Source: Caryophanales bacterium UBA5026 (GTDB taxonomy: Bacteria; Bacillota_I; Bacilli_A; RF39; UBA660). From it: 64,000 bases of DNA. Numbering within the stretch: the first letter of the stretch is position 1; every line of letters starts with the position of its first letter. The notes below the pieces were generated by a model. That model made no database searches, was not told the origin of the DNA, and was given only the letters and a program-made list of their open reading frames with translations. The position numbers and the translations under genes were made by a program. This document shows, piece after piece, positions 25,448-34,573 of this stretch. The stretch is taken from assembly GCA_002416285.1 (NCBI GenBank), contig DICM01000002.1:1-64000 (forward strand), written 5' to 3'.

Positions 25448-27828
25448 TGAAACTAAGTAAACATTTTTTATCGGACTCATTGGATCTAACTGGAATTCAA
25501 TTTTCAGATTTAGCCAATCGAATGGTTTTCACTGGAAATGAATTTGACAGTATTGATAAAATCTGCGAGGCAACAGGGTTAAAAATAGGATATGTAGAGG
25601 AATGTACTAGTCATCCTGAATCTGATCATTTACACATTTGTAAAGTTAATTTAGGAAATGAAATTAAACAGATTATCTGTGGTGCTCCTAATGTTGCAGC
25701 CGATCAAAAAGTAATTGTCGCAACGGTTGGGGCTACGCTTCCAGGAGGCATTACAATCAAACAAGCCTCTTTAGCTGGTATGGATTCTGAAGGAATGATT
25801 TGTTCCTTAGAAGAATTAGGAATTTCTACAAAGTATCTAAAGGAAGAAGATAAGAACGGGATCCATGTTCTACCAGAATATGCACCTATTGGAGAAGATG
25901 TATTAACATATTTAGGACTTGATGACGAAGTAATTGATTTTGATTTAACTGCGGATCGTGGAGATTTATTAAGTGTTCTTGGAATGGCTTATGAGGCAGG
26001 GGCAATCTATAATCGTAGGGTAATCTTACCAGATACTACGATTCATCCAATTAATGAAACAATGGATAATTATCAACTTGAAGTTAAATCAAGTGATTGC
26101 AATATCTACTTAGGACGCATTGTAAAAAATGTAACTATTACAGAAAGTCCAGAATGGTTGAAAAGTAGATTAATCGCATCAGGTATTCGTCCAATTAATA
26201 ATGTTGTTGATATCAGTAATTATGTAATGCTCGAATTAGGTCAACCACTTCATTTCTTTGATGCTGATAAATTAGGACGTAAAATTATCGTTAGAGATGC
26301 TTGCGAGGGAGAAAAATTAGTAACCCTCGATAAAATAGAAAGAACTCTAACAGAAAGTGATATTGTAATCGCAAATGATAAAGGGGCTGTTGCTCTTGCT
26401 GGTGTCATGGGTGGATACGAAACAGAGGTAACCGAAAACACTAAAAATATTTTTATTGAATCAGCTATTTTTGATTCTATTCGAGTTCGATTGACATCAA
26501 AAAAAGTTGTTCGTAGTGAAGCGAGTAATCGTTATGAAAAAGGAATTGATCCTAATCGTACGAAAATGGCTTTAGATCGTGCCTGCCATCTACTAGAAAA
26601 ATATGCTGGTGGAGAAACTGTTAATGGAACATTAACTCATGATATCAGTTCCAAAGAAGATAAAAAAATTGAATTAACCATGGAAAAAATTAATCAAGTA
26701 TTAGGAATGTCACTAACCGAAGAGGAAGTAAAACACGTGTTAGATCGTTTAGGATTTACTTATGAAGGTGAAAACTCTTTAACTGTACTTGTACCAACAA
26801 GAAGACTTGATGTAAATATTAAAGAAGATCTTATAGCTGAAATTGGAAAAATTTATGGCTATAATCATGTGGTTGGTAAACTTCCAACATTATCTATGAA
26901 ATCCGGAAAGAGATCAGTAAAAGGTGAAGTTGTTCGATCAATTATGACAAGACTACAAAGTTTAGGAATTCAAGAAGTTATTACTTACTCATTAGTAAGC
27001 GAACAAGAAATTGAATTATTCCAACCAAGTAAAAAAAATCCAGTAATTTTAGCAAATCCACTTACAGAAGATCACAAAGTGATGAGAACATCATTAATTC
27101 CATCTCTTTTACAAACAGTAGAATACAATCGTTCACGTAATATCGAAGATATTAAACTATTTGAATGTGGTTCTGTTTATTCATTAGAAAGTGATGATTA
27201 TAAGGAAGAACCAATGGTGGCGGGAGTACTTACAGGAACCTATTTAAGTACCAGTTGGAAAAATGATACTAAGACTGTAGATTTCTATCTATTAAAGGGG
27301 GTAATGGAAAATCTCCTCGATTATTTAGGACTAACCAATCGTTATGAATTCGTGACAGAAGGATTTCCAAAAGAAATGCATCCAGGAAGAACTGCATCTA
27401 TTATGATAGATCGTGAAATCATTGGATATTTCGGTCAAGTTCATCCAAGTATAAGTAAGAAAGAAACTTATGTCTTTGAATTTAGTTTGGAAAAGTTATT
27501 AAAGAAAAAGGTACGTCAAATTAAATATAAGGAAATGTCTAAATATCCAAGTATTCATAAGGATTTAGCGTTTATTGTGTCAAAAGAAACAACATCAAAA
27601 GAAATCTCAGATATTCTTAAAAAAGTCGGTAGTAGACTTTTAACAGAACTTACTGTGTTTGATGTTTATGTAGGAGAAAACGTTGGTGAAAATGAGAAAT
27701 CTTTAGCATTCTCTTTGACATTCCAAGATCCAAATAAAACATTGACTGATGAAGAAGTAACAGCTATTTTTAATCGAATGATTGAGACGGTTACGACTAA
27801 ATTAAATGCGACTTTAAGAGATAAGTAG
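25447..27828 (+). CDS. pheT: Phenylalanyl-tRNA synthetase beta subunit
   Basis: Structural and editing subunit of PheRS, 793 residues, normal length. The order is: tRNA-binding EMAP-like domain (IGYVEECTSHPESDHLHICK, ICGAPNV), B3/B4 editing domain (GIRPINNVVDISNYVMLELG, GGYETEVTENTKNIFIESA, RSEASNRYEKGID), B5, the catalytic-like core (RTSLIPSLLQTVEYNRSR), and the C-terminal FDX-ACB anticodon-binding domain (KYPSIHKDLAFIVSK). Starts with GTG, coupled to pheS. Confidence 0.98.
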   Translation: MKLSKHFLSDSLDLTGIQFSDLANRMVFTGNEFDSIDKICEATGLKIGYVEECTSHPESDHLHICKVNLGNEIKQIICGAPNVAADQKVIVATVGATLPGGITIKQASLAGMDSEGMICSLEELGISTKYLKEEDKNGIHVLPEYAPIGEDVLTYLGLDDEVIDFDLTADRGDLLSVLGMAYEAGAIYNRRVILPDTTIHPINETMDNYQLEVKSSDCNIYLGRIVKNVTITESPEWLKSRLIASGIRPINNVVDISNYVMLELGQPLHFFDADKLGRKIIVRDACEGEKLVTLDKIERTLTESDIVIANDKGAVALAGVMGGYETEVTENTKNIFIESAIFDSIRVRLTSKKVVRSEASNRYEKGIDPNRTKMALDRACHLLEKYAGGETVNGTLTHDISSKEDKKIELTMEKINQVLGMSLTEEEVKHVLDRLGFTYEGENSLTVLVPTRRLDVNIKEDLIAEIGKIYGYNHVVGKLPTLSMKSGKRSVKGEVVRSIMTRLQSLGIQEVITYSLVSEQEIELFQPSKKNPVILANPLTEDHKVMRTSLIPSLLQTVEYNRSRNIEDIKLFECGSVYSLESDDYKEEPMVAGVLTGTYLSTSWKNDTKTVDFYLLKGVMENLLDYLGLTNRYEFVTEGFPKEMHPGRTASIMIDREIIGYFGQVHPSISKKETYVFEFSLEKLLKKKVRQIKYKEMSKYPSIHKDLAFIVSKETTSKEISDILKKVGSRLLTELTVFDVYVGENVGENEKSLAFSLTFQDPNKTLTDEEVTAIFNRMIETVTTKLNATLRDK

Positions 27829-27851
27829 AAGAGATTCTGCTTCTTTTCTTC
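27827..27851 (+). terminator. Weak terminator after pheT
   Basis: AGAAG/CTTCT stem with an eight-base loop and a TTTTC tail at the stop codon. Confidence 0.4.
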
Positions 27852-27882
27852 CTTTTTTATAAGAAATAGTTATACTATATAC

Positions 27883-27911
27883 TTGTTAAGCGTGTAAAGA
27901 ATGATTATAAT
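27883..27911 (+). promoter_or_regulatory. Promoter of the ATP-grasp-like gene
   Basis: TTGTTA (27883-27888), 17 bp, TATAAT (27906-27911). The inferred transcription start near 27918 supports the later ATG at 27957. Confidence 0.75.
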
Positions 27912-27956
27912 AAAAAGACAATTGTGGAAAATAAAAAGATTACGAGGAGGAAGATT

Positions 27957-29060
27957 ATGTATTATTGTTTTAGCTATACAGTCGAACAATTGAAAGAAGG
28001 AAAAAAGCAGCAGTTTCCTATGCTGTTGCAAGATAGTCTGCGTGCCATTGAAGAAAATAAATATTTATATTTTAATTCTAATACCAATCAATTTTATGAT
28101 GATAAGGGAAAGTCAATTTCAATTGAAGAAAAGCAAATTCAACCTATTGGCAGTGTTAAACAAGTCGAACAAATGACTATGGCAATTGAAAGAATAGGTG
28201 GTAGCACTACAACAAAAATCGAGGATCGTAATAAAATACAAACATGGTATGAGTATTATACGCCTCATCGTTTTTTCATTTCACTAAAAGGAAATCAAAT
28301 AAAATCTTTGCCGATGGTGGAATATCTGTGCAGACATATAAATGAAGGTAGTGTCTTTATTAAGACTAAGAAAAAAGACTTTAATGGATTTGTTCCAATA
28401 TATGATTTGATTAATGAAGATAGTTATTTTAGAAAGGCCTTGGAGTACCATATGGAAGAAGACTTTCTTATAAGCGAGATTGTTGCCATTGATGAAGATA
28501 GTATGGGTAAAAAAGAATATCGTGTTGTTGTAAAAAATGGAGAAGTTATGAATATCTCAAGAATTACAAAATTAAATTATCACAGAATTGAATCTAGCGT
28601 ATATAATTTCGCAAAGAGTCTTGTTCAACAATTACCAGATACATTTCCAAAAAATTATGTAGTTGATTTGTTTCAATATCATAATGGAATAGTGGATGTA
28701 GTTGAATTTAATTCTTTTGGATCTTCTGCTAAGTATCTATATAATTCTATTTTTACAAAATCAAAAGATATGTTACACACTAATGTTGTTACATCGATTC
28801 CAAAAGAACGAAGAAGAGAATCACTTGGTTTTAATAATCAAGAGTATTTTGAATCAAGCCTTACTATGAGTGAAGGAAGTTTTTCAAAAGATATAACAGA
28901 AATTGAAAAATACGGTAAAAGAATAGATGGTTATGTCTCAGTACATTGTCATAGTGGAGAATTATTTAATTTGTTTGATATTGATGATATAACTATGATT
29001 GAATCACTTGATTATAAAAGTGAAATTGTAGCTGAAAAGCAAAAACAATATTTAAAATAA
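27957..29060 (+). CDS. ATP-grasp-like protein of unknown function
   Basis: A 367-residue soluble protein. The middle (residues 150-260) follows the pattern of R2K/DUF4343-type ATP-grasp proteins: FISLKGNQIKSLP, DFLISEIVAIDED, EYRVVVKNGEVMNISR for nucleotide binding and VVDLFQYHNGIVDVVEFNSF with conserved acids for metal. The C-terminal ~100 residues are not recognised. Such proteins ligate amino or acid groups with ATP, but no substrate can be named. GAGGAGG precedes ATG 27957; the frame is open upstream to 27924, but there is no ribosome site there. Monocistronic between its promoter and a strong terminator. Confidence 0.6.
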   Translation: MYYCFSYTVEQLKEGKKQQFPMLLQDSLRAIEENKYLYFNSNTNQFYDDKGKSISIEEKQIQPIGSVKQVEQMTMAIERIGGSTTTKIEDRNKIQTWYEYYTPHRFFISLKGNQIKSLPMVEYLCRHINEGSVFIKTKKKDFNGFVPIYDLINEDSYFRKALEYHMEEDFLISEIVAIDEDSMGKKEYRVVVKNGEVMNISRITKLNYHRIESSVYNFAKSLVQQLPDTFPKNYVVDLFQYHNGIVDVVEFNSFGSSAKYLYNSIFTKSKDMLHTNVVTSIPKERRRESLGFNNQEYFESSLTMSEGSFSKDITEIEKYGKRIDGYVSVHCHSGELFNLFDIDDITMIESLDYKSEIVAEKQKQYLK

Positions 29061-29095
29061 AAAATAAAATAGTAAAAAATATTAGAAGAGTCACT

Positions 29096-29134
29096 AAAAA
29101 AGTTATGAAATTATTATAATTTCATAACTTTTTT
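29096..29134. terminator. Long bidirectional terminator
   Basis: A nearly perfect 19-bp inverted repeat with arms ending AAAAAAGTTATGAAATTAT and its complement. A-runs and T-runs on both sides allow termination in either direction. Confidence 0.9.
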
Positions 29135-29297
29135 AAATATATTTTAAAATCAACTTATACTTCCAAATTAGTATATGAATTTTTAATTACTATTTTTCCA
29201 TATTGCTTGTTTTTATTAGATTTCTATAAGAAAGATTATTAGTAGTATAAATTCTACTTTTTTCTTGCCTTTTTGATTAAAAATAATTATAGTATAA

Positions 29298-29495
29298 CTT
29301 CATCAATTTGAAAAAAATATTGATGTTGAATTATTAATAGTAAAAGAAAAGGAACTGTATGAGTTCTTGAAGCAGTGTTATGTTGCTATTTCAAAATTAG
29401 AGGGTATGTTAGAACAAAAAAATAAAGAAAAAATTATCAGCTTATATAATTTTTTACACAAAATTTTATTAAAATATTGTTTTAATAAAAAATGA
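29298..29495 (+). other. Coding-like open segment without a start codon
   Basis: The gap 29061-29534 has no clear gene. One frame stays open for 65 codons and has protein-like composition (e.g. VKEKELYEFLKQCYVAISKL, then EGMLEQKNKEKIISLYNFL), ending at TGA. There is no ATG or GTG near its 5' end. An inverted repeat CATCAAT/ATTGATG (29301-29325) lies at its beginning. Probably a gene remnant. Confidence 0.3.
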
Positions 29496-29502
29496 TAAAT
29501 AA

Positions 29503-29524
29503 AAACCGTTGTTCTCAACGGTTT
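29503..29524 (-). terminator. Terminator after tRNA-Leu
   Basis: On the minus strand the stem AAACCGTTG/CAACGGTTT with a four-base loop is followed by a T-rich tail, 10 bases beyond the tRNA. Confidence 0.85.
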
Positions 29525-29534
29525 ATTTGTTAAT

Positions 29535-29620
29535 TGGTGCGAAAGATGGGACTTGAACCCACACAGACGAATGTCCACAAGCACCTCAAGCTTGCGTGTC
29601 TACCATTCCACCACCTTCGC
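29535..29620 (-). tRNA. tRNA-Leu (GAG)
   Basis: An 86-base class II tRNA with a long variable arm. Acceptor GCGAAGG pairs with CTTTCGC, then A and encoded CCA. The anticodon loop TTGAGGT gives anticodon GAG. A TATAAT on the minus strand lies just upstream (29634-29629). Confidence 0.95.
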
Positions 29621-29656
29621 ATATAAAAATTATACCATAAAATAATTAAATGGTAT

Positions 29657-29896
29657 CTATTTTTCTACAACTTCTAGATTTCCTCCATATTTAATATCAT
29701 ATTCATCCAAAAACTCATAAAATGCTTCTTTATCAATATTCGTTATTTGCTTTAAATCAATAACGATATCTTCAACACTATATTCATTTATAATATAATA
29801 TATTTTTCGTTTCAAAGTTAAAATTTGCTTCTTTAAAAGCATCCCTTCAACTGTAATAAAAAGAGTATTTTTACTGTAAATAATTTCTGTCTTCAT
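29657..29896 (-). CDS. Small STAS-like protein
   Basis: A 79-residue protein with an alternating strand/helix pattern like a minimal STAS (anti-sigma-factor antagonist) domain: LFITVEGMLLKKQ, then VEDIVIDLKQITNIDKEAFY, and a final strand NLEVVEK. The typical phosphorylatable Ser of SpoIIAA-like proteins aligns near the NIDKEAF segment, where no Ser is present. GGAGGGG lies before the ATG. It is divergent from murT and upstream of tRNA-Leu. The family call is by pattern only. Confidence 0.5.
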   Translation of the reverse strand: MKTEIIYSKNTLFITVEGMLLKKQILTLKRKIYYIINEYSVEDIVIDLKQITNIDKEAFYEFLDEYDIKYGGNLEVVEK

Positions 29897-29988
29897 ACAA
29901 CCCCTCCGATGATACTATAACACATACCGATATGCCGTACGTCCTTTTCGACAAAACTAGAATATTTTTTATATACAAAAAGAAAATA

Positions 29989-29997
29989 TGCTATAAT
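29989..29997 (+). promoter_or_regulatory. Extended -10 promoter of murT-gatD
   Basis: TGCTATAAT, an extended -10 element, 24 bases before the ATG at 30021. Confidence 0.55.
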
Positions 29998-30020
29998 GAA
30001 TTATAAAGGAATGTGGTAGT

Positions 30021-31358
30021 ATGAAAAAAGTAGTCGCAATAATACTAGGGAAACTAATCTTATTTGCCGGGAAAGTCTTAAAGAGAGGAAGTTCTCTTCC
30101 TGGGGTAATTGCTTTAAAAATTGATAGAAGGTTACTCACAAAATTCAAGCTTCCAAAAATAGTCATTGCTGTAACTGGAAGTAGTGGAAAAGGTAGTACT
30201 TCCTCAACGATTGCAAAATTATTTAAGGAACAAGGATATCAAGTTGTACATAATAAAGGAGGTGCCAATTTAACACCTGGTATTATTACTTTATTATTAG
30301 AACATTCAACTTTAGGAGGGCAAGTTAAAGGCGATATTTTAATCTATGAAATAGATGAACGTTATACAAAATTTGTCTTTCCTTATATTAAACCCGGATA
30401 TGTAGTGATTTCCAATATTACCCGAGATCAACCACCGAGACAGGGACACTTCGATTTAGTATTTAACGAAATTGAAAAAGCCATCACTCCTGATATGCAT
30501 TTGATTTTAAATGGTGACGATCCATATTTGAGAAAATTCACAATCGGTAAAAGCAACTCAGTGACTTATTACGGAATTGAAAAGAATGTTTATTCTTATA
30601 CGGAAAATCAGTTTCAAAATTTAAATATCAATTATTGTCCAGAGTGTGGTTCTAAATTAAAATATCACTATTATCATTTCGAAAATTTAGGAGATTATTA
30701 CTGTGAGAGATGCTCGTTTCATAAACCGAATGAAGAATACAGAGTAACAAATTTAAATTATGAAAAACATGAGATGACAATTAATGATAGTTATAAAGTA
30801 AAAATTCCATATGATGTCTTATATTGCGTATATAATACTTTATCTGCTTTTGCAACCGCATCACTACTTGGATTAAACCAAATAAAAGTGACGGAAACAC
30901 TTTCTAAATTAGGTAGTAATCAAAAGAATTTCGATGCTTTTGAATATAAGACTCGAATCATTCATATCCTTAATAATAAGAATGAGAATAGTTCTACTTT
31001 CAATCAATCCATTCTTTATGTAAATCGTTTTAAAGAACCAAAAGTGGTGGTAATCGGTTGGAAAGAGATAAGTAGAAGATACAATTTTGATGATCTATCT
31101 TGGCTGTATGATATTGATTTCGAAATATTAAAAAATCAAGAAGTAAATCAATTTGTCTGTGTTGGAATGCATCGATATGATATTGCTACAAGATTAAAAT
31201 ATGCGGGAATAAAAGAAGATAAAATTGCTGTCTTTGACAATCTGAAAGAAAGTGCGACCTATATTAAACATAAAACAGAAGGAAACATCTATGCAATTTT
31301 AAACTTTGATTATGTAGAACCATTTAAAGAAGTTATGAAAGAGGAGGAATCAGCTTGA
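30021..31358 (+). CDS. murT: Lipid II isoglutaminyl synthase, MurT subunit
   Basis: Mur-ligase-type subunit that activates the D-Glu of lipid II for amidation in Gram-positive bacteria. The 445-residue protein has the ATP-binding loop VTGSSGKGSTSSTIAKLF, the DEXD-like EIDERYTKFVFPYIKPG, SNITRDQPPRQGHFD, and the MurT-specific four-cysteine zinc ribbon CPECGSKLKY and YYCERCSFH near residues 210-235. The C-terminal DUF1727 part follows. Its end overlaps gatD by four bases, the usual arrangement. Confidence 0.94.
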   Translation: MKKVVAIILGKLILFAGKVLKRGSSLPGVIALKIDRRLLTKFKLPKIVIAVTGSSGKGSTSSTIAKLFKEQGYQVVHNKGGANLTPGIITLLLEHSTLGGQVKGDILIYEIDERYTKFVFPYIKPGYVVISNITRDQPPRQGHFDLVFNEIEKAITPDMHLILNGDDPYLRKFTIGKSNSVTYYGIEKNVYSYTENQFQNLNINYCPECGSKLKYHYYHFENLGDYYCERCSFHKPNEEYRVTNLNYEKHEMTINDSYKVKIPYDVLYCVYNTLSAFATASLLGLNQIKVTETLSKLGSNQKNFDAFEYKTRIIHILNNKNENSSTFNQSILYVNRFKEPKVVVIGWKEISRRYNFDDLSWLYDIDFEILKNQEVNQFVCVGMHRYDIATRLKYAGIKEDKIAVFDNLKESATYIKHKTEGNIYAILNFDYVEPFKEVMKEEESA

Positions 31359-32086
31359 AAATAACGATTGTGCATCTTTATTATGACTTATTAAATCTTT
31401 ACGGAGAAAGTGGAAATGTAAAAGCTTTGAAGAAAGTTTTTGAAGATCAAGGAATAGAAACAGAGATTCGTTTTTTAACGATTACTGATCAACTCACATT
31501 TGATGATGTCAATATTGTTTTTGTAGGTGCCGGGACCGAGCAAAATCAAAAAATAGCTCTAAAGCATTTAAATAAGTATAAAAAGGATATTGAGAAAGCA
31601 TATAAAAACGGAACCTTTTTCTTAGCTACTGGAAATGCCTTAGAACTATTTGGCTCTTCCATTATTGATCAATCCGGAAAAAAATGGAACGCACTCAAAT
31701 TATTTAAATTTCATGCGAAAGAGGAACCTTTCCGAATTGTCGATGAAGCATTATTTAAAACAAATTTAATTCCAGAATATATTTTAGGATTTCAAAATCA
31801 AAATAGTGTGGTAAAAGATTTGAATAAAGAACATCTATTTGAAGTCATTAAAGGAACGGGTTCCTATCCAAAAAGTAAAAGCGAAGGCATTCATGTTGGA
31901 AACTTTTATGGAACTTATTTAATAGGACCGTTATTAGTGAGAAATCCAGCTTTATTAAAATATATTGCCAAGGAGATTTTAAGCTTTTATTATCCAAATT
32001 ATATCTTAAAACCTTTCTCAATGAATTTAGAAGAAAATGCGTATAATACTTTTATGAATAACTATTATAAAGAATATACAAAATAG
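31355..32086 (+). CDS. gatD: GatD-like subunit with apparently lost amidotransferase residues
   Basis: By position and overall pattern this is GatD, the glutaminase partner of MurT: ITIVHLYYDLLNLYGESGN at the N-terminus is diagnostic, and length (243) is normal. In active GatD proteins a nucleophile cysteine sits in a CGG-type turn (about residue 94) and a histidine in TYLHGP (about 189). Here the matching segments read FFLATGNALELFG, with Thr at residue 92, and GTYLIGPLL, with Ile at residue 190. So both catalytic residues seem lost. It may be a structural partner using free ammonia, or an inactive pair. The residue comparison is from memory of the family. Confidence 0.85.
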   Translation: MKITIVHLYYDLLNLYGESGNVKALKKVFEDQGIETEIRFLTITDQLTFDDVNIVFVGAGTEQNQKIALKHLNKYKKDIEKAYKNGTFFLATGNALELFGSSIIDQSGKKWNALKLFKFHAKEEPFRIVDEALFKTNLIPEYILGFQNQNSVVKDLNKEHLFEVIKGTGSYPKSKSEGIHVGNFYGTYLIGPLLVRNPALLKYIAKEILSFYYPNYILKPFSMNLEENAYNTFMNNYYKEYTK

Positions 32087-32110
32087 AATATAAGGTTCTA
32101 TTTTTTTTCT
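32080..32110 (+). terminator. Terminator after gatD
   Basis: AATAGAA/TTCTATT stem with a seven-base loop and eight T. The stop codon lies in the 5' arm. Confidence 0.8.
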
Positions 32111-32139
32111 TTCAGAATTGTAATAATTATCTATTTTAC

Positions 32140-32168
32140 TTGCTCCTAAGAATTAGTCGTGATATACT
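32140..32168 (+). promoter_or_regulatory. Promoter of the P-type ATPase gene
   Basis: TTGCTC (32140-32145), 17 bp, TATACT (32163-32168). Transcription from about 32175 excludes the upstream ATG at 32159. Confidence 0.65.
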
Positions 32169-32191
32169 CTCTAAAGAATGGAAGTGAAATT

Positions 32192-34540
32192 ATGCTAGAA
32201 AGAAAAACGGATATTGTAACTGGTTTAACTATAGAAGAAGTAGAAAAAAGAATCAGTGAAGGAAAATGTAATTACGATACTACAATCCAGACAAAATCGG
32301 TAAAGCAAATCATTCGTGATAATACATTTACTCCATTTAACTGTTTAAATATTTTTCTAGCAATCCTAGTCTTATTTGTCCGTTCTTATAAAAATTTACT
32401 TTTCATGGGTGTTGTGATTTCTAATAGTGTCATTAGCATTGTTCAAGAAATACGTTCCAAAAAGGTAATTGATAAATTATCGATTATCGCGTCACAAAAA
32501 ATTAGAGTTTTAAGGGATAAAGTAGAACAAAATATCGATTTAGAGGAAATTGTTTTAGATGATTTATTAATTTTAAAGACAGGGAATCAAATTATTACTG
32601 ATTCAATTGTAGTTGCTGGTGAAATTGAAGTAAATGAATCTTTACTTACGGGAGAAAGTGATTCCATTTGTAAGAAAGTAGGAGATTCTTTATTATCTGG
32701 AAGTTTTGTTGTAAGCGGAACTTGTAAAGCACAAGTAGTTCATGTTGGTACTGATAATTATGCTGCAAAAATATCAGCAGATGCGAAAAGTATCAAAGAA
32801 TCAGAATCACAAATCATGACGACATTAAATAAAATTGTAAAAGCAATTTCTATTATTATTGTTCCTCTTGGTATTCTTTTCTTCTTTGGACAAATGTCAT
32901 TAGAAGATGCTACTTTAGCTAGTTCTATTGTTCATACGGTAGCAGCTCTAATTGTAATGATACCAGAGGGTTTAGTATTACTTACTAGTATTGTTTTAGC
33001 TGTCAGTATCATTCGGTTAGCCAAACATCATGTCTTGGTACAAGATCTCTACTGTATTGAAACGTTAGCGCGTGTTGACACCATTTGTCTGGATAAAACA
33101 GGTACTTTAACAGAAGGAGAAATGGAGGTATCTGATATCGTTCCAACATCTAATTATGACTTATCAGAAATCCAAGATATATTAGGTACTTATGCGAAAG
33201 CAAGCATCGATGAAAATGCGACTATAAAGGCAATCTTGAATAGTTATGGACAGCAATTAGATTATCGAGTAGTTAAAGTGTTCCCGTTTTCTTCGGAAAA
33301 GAAATATTCCGCAATCGAATTTGAAGAGGGTAGTTTTTTATTAGGTGCACCAGATTTTTTGGGAACCCTAACGGATCATCTAAAAGAACAAATTACAATT
33401 TTCAGTAAAGAGCATAGAATTATTGCGTTATTTAAGACAGAAGAACATTTAGAAAAAAAAGTAATTCCGAACAATCTCGAAATTATTGCATTAGTTTTAT
33501 TAAAGGATAAAATTAGACCACAAGCAAAAGGGACATTAAGTTATTTTAGAAGACAAGGTGTCGACATCAAGATTATTTCTGGAGATCATGTCAGTACAGT
33601 CTCTAATATCGCTAAACAACTTAAGCTCGAAAATGCGGAGATGGCCATCGATATGTCAACAATTAAAACAAAAAAAGAATTAGAAGAAGCAGCTTTAAAC
33701 TATATGATCTTTGGAAGAGTAACGCCGTTACAGAAAAAAGAAATTATTGTAGCGTTAAAAAAACATGGACACACAGTAGCGATGACGGGTGATGGAGTAA
33801 ATGATGTTCTAGCGCTGAAAGAGGCCAATTGTAGTATTGCAATGTCAGCAGGAAGTGATGCTGCTCGTAATGTATCAGAATTAGTATTATTAGAGAATAA
33901 TTTTGATGCTCTTCCGGAGGTAGTAGCAGAGGGAAGAAGATCGATCAATAATATCGAGCGTTCATCTACTTTGTTTTTAACCAAGACAATGTATGCGACA
34001 TTACTAGCAATATTTTTCTTGTTTATTCGATTACCTTATCCATTTCAACCAATCCAGTTAACGTTAATTAGTACGGCAACGATTGGTATCCCATCTTTTA
34101 TTTTAGCTATGGAACCAAATCGTGAGAGGGTAAAAGGAGTATTTTTAAGAAATATTCTACATCGATCATTTCCAACAGCTTTCTTAGTGTTCTTTAACAT
34201 TATTATACTAAGTTTATTATCTCATTTTGAGATATTTGCAGAGACTACTATTTCTACTTTAGCAGTATTTTTAACAGCATCAATTGCATTTATGCTTTTG
34301 TTCCGTCTTTGCTTACCATTTAACTTAAGAAGACGAGTGCTTTTCTATGGAATGATTGTTTTCTTTTTAGCTCAATTTTTATTTATGCAAGATTTTTATT
34401 CAATTGGTGGATTTAATTTAAAGATGGAATTATTTGCTGGATTTATATTTTTTATAAATATATTTTTGTATCGATTGCTTATTCGTTTAATGGAATATGC
34501 ACTTGAACATTCTAAATTATTAAAGAGATTTATACAATAA
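32192..34540 (+). CDS. P-type cation-transporting ATPase (CtpE/YfgQ-like)
   Basis: A 782-residue P-type ATPase. The phosphorylated Asp is D301 in CLDKTGTLTEGE; the actuator loop has LLTGESDSICK; the nucleotide domain has KIISGDHVSTV; the hinge has MTGDGVNDVLALKEA. In helix 4 the ion-site motif is MIPEGLVLLTS, the PEGL type of the P2-like bacterial group that includes CtpE and YfgQ, so calcium or another divalent cation is likely but not proven. About ten membrane helices. No N-terminal metal-binding domain. Start at ATG 32192 is set by GGAAG upstream and by the promoter. Confidence 0.92.
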   Translation: MLERKTDIVTGLTIEEVEKRISEGKCNYDTTIQTKSVKQIIRDNTFTPFNCLNIFLAILVLFVRSYKNLLFMGVVISNSVISIVQEIRSKKVIDKLSIIASQKIRVLRDKVEQNIDLEEIVLDDLLILKTGNQIITDSIVVAGEIEVNESLLTGESDSICKKVGDSLLSGSFVVSGTCKAQVVHVGTDNYAAKISADAKSIKESESQIMTTLNKIVKAISIIIVPLGILFFFGQMSLEDATLASSIVHTVAALIVMIPEGLVLLTSIVLAVSIIRLAKHHVLVQDLYCIETLARVDTICLDKTGTLTEGEMEVSDIVPTSNYDLSEIQDILGTYAKASIDENATIKAILNSYGQQLDYRVVKVFPFSSEKKYSAIEFEEGSFLLGAPDFLGTLTDHLKEQITIFSKEHRIIALFKTEEHLEKKVIPNNLEIIALVLLKDKIRPQAKGTLSYFRRQGVDIKIISGDHVSTVSNIAKQLKLENAEMAIDMSTIKTKKELEEAALNYMIFGRVTPLQKKEIIVALKKHGHTVAMTGDGVNDVLALKEANCSIAMSAGSDAARNVSELVLLENNFDALPEVVAEGRRSINNIERSSTLFLTKTMYATLLAIFFLFIRLPYPFQPIQLTLISTATIGIPSFILAMEPNRERVKGVFLRNILHRSFPTAFLVFFNIIILSLLSHFEIFAETTISTLAVFLTASIAFMLLFRLCLPFNLRRRVLFYGMIVFFLAQFLFMQDFYSIGGFNLKMELFAGFIFFINIFLYRLLIRLMEYALEHSKLLKRFIQ

Positions 34541-34573
34541 AAAGATGATTGCGGTCATCTCTTTATTTTTTTA
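34541..34573. terminator. Bidirectional terminator between convergent genes
   Basis: AGATGA/TCATCT stem with loop TTGCGG, flanked by A-rich and T-rich runs, serving the ATPase gene and the minus-strand gene at 34563. Confidence 0.75.
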
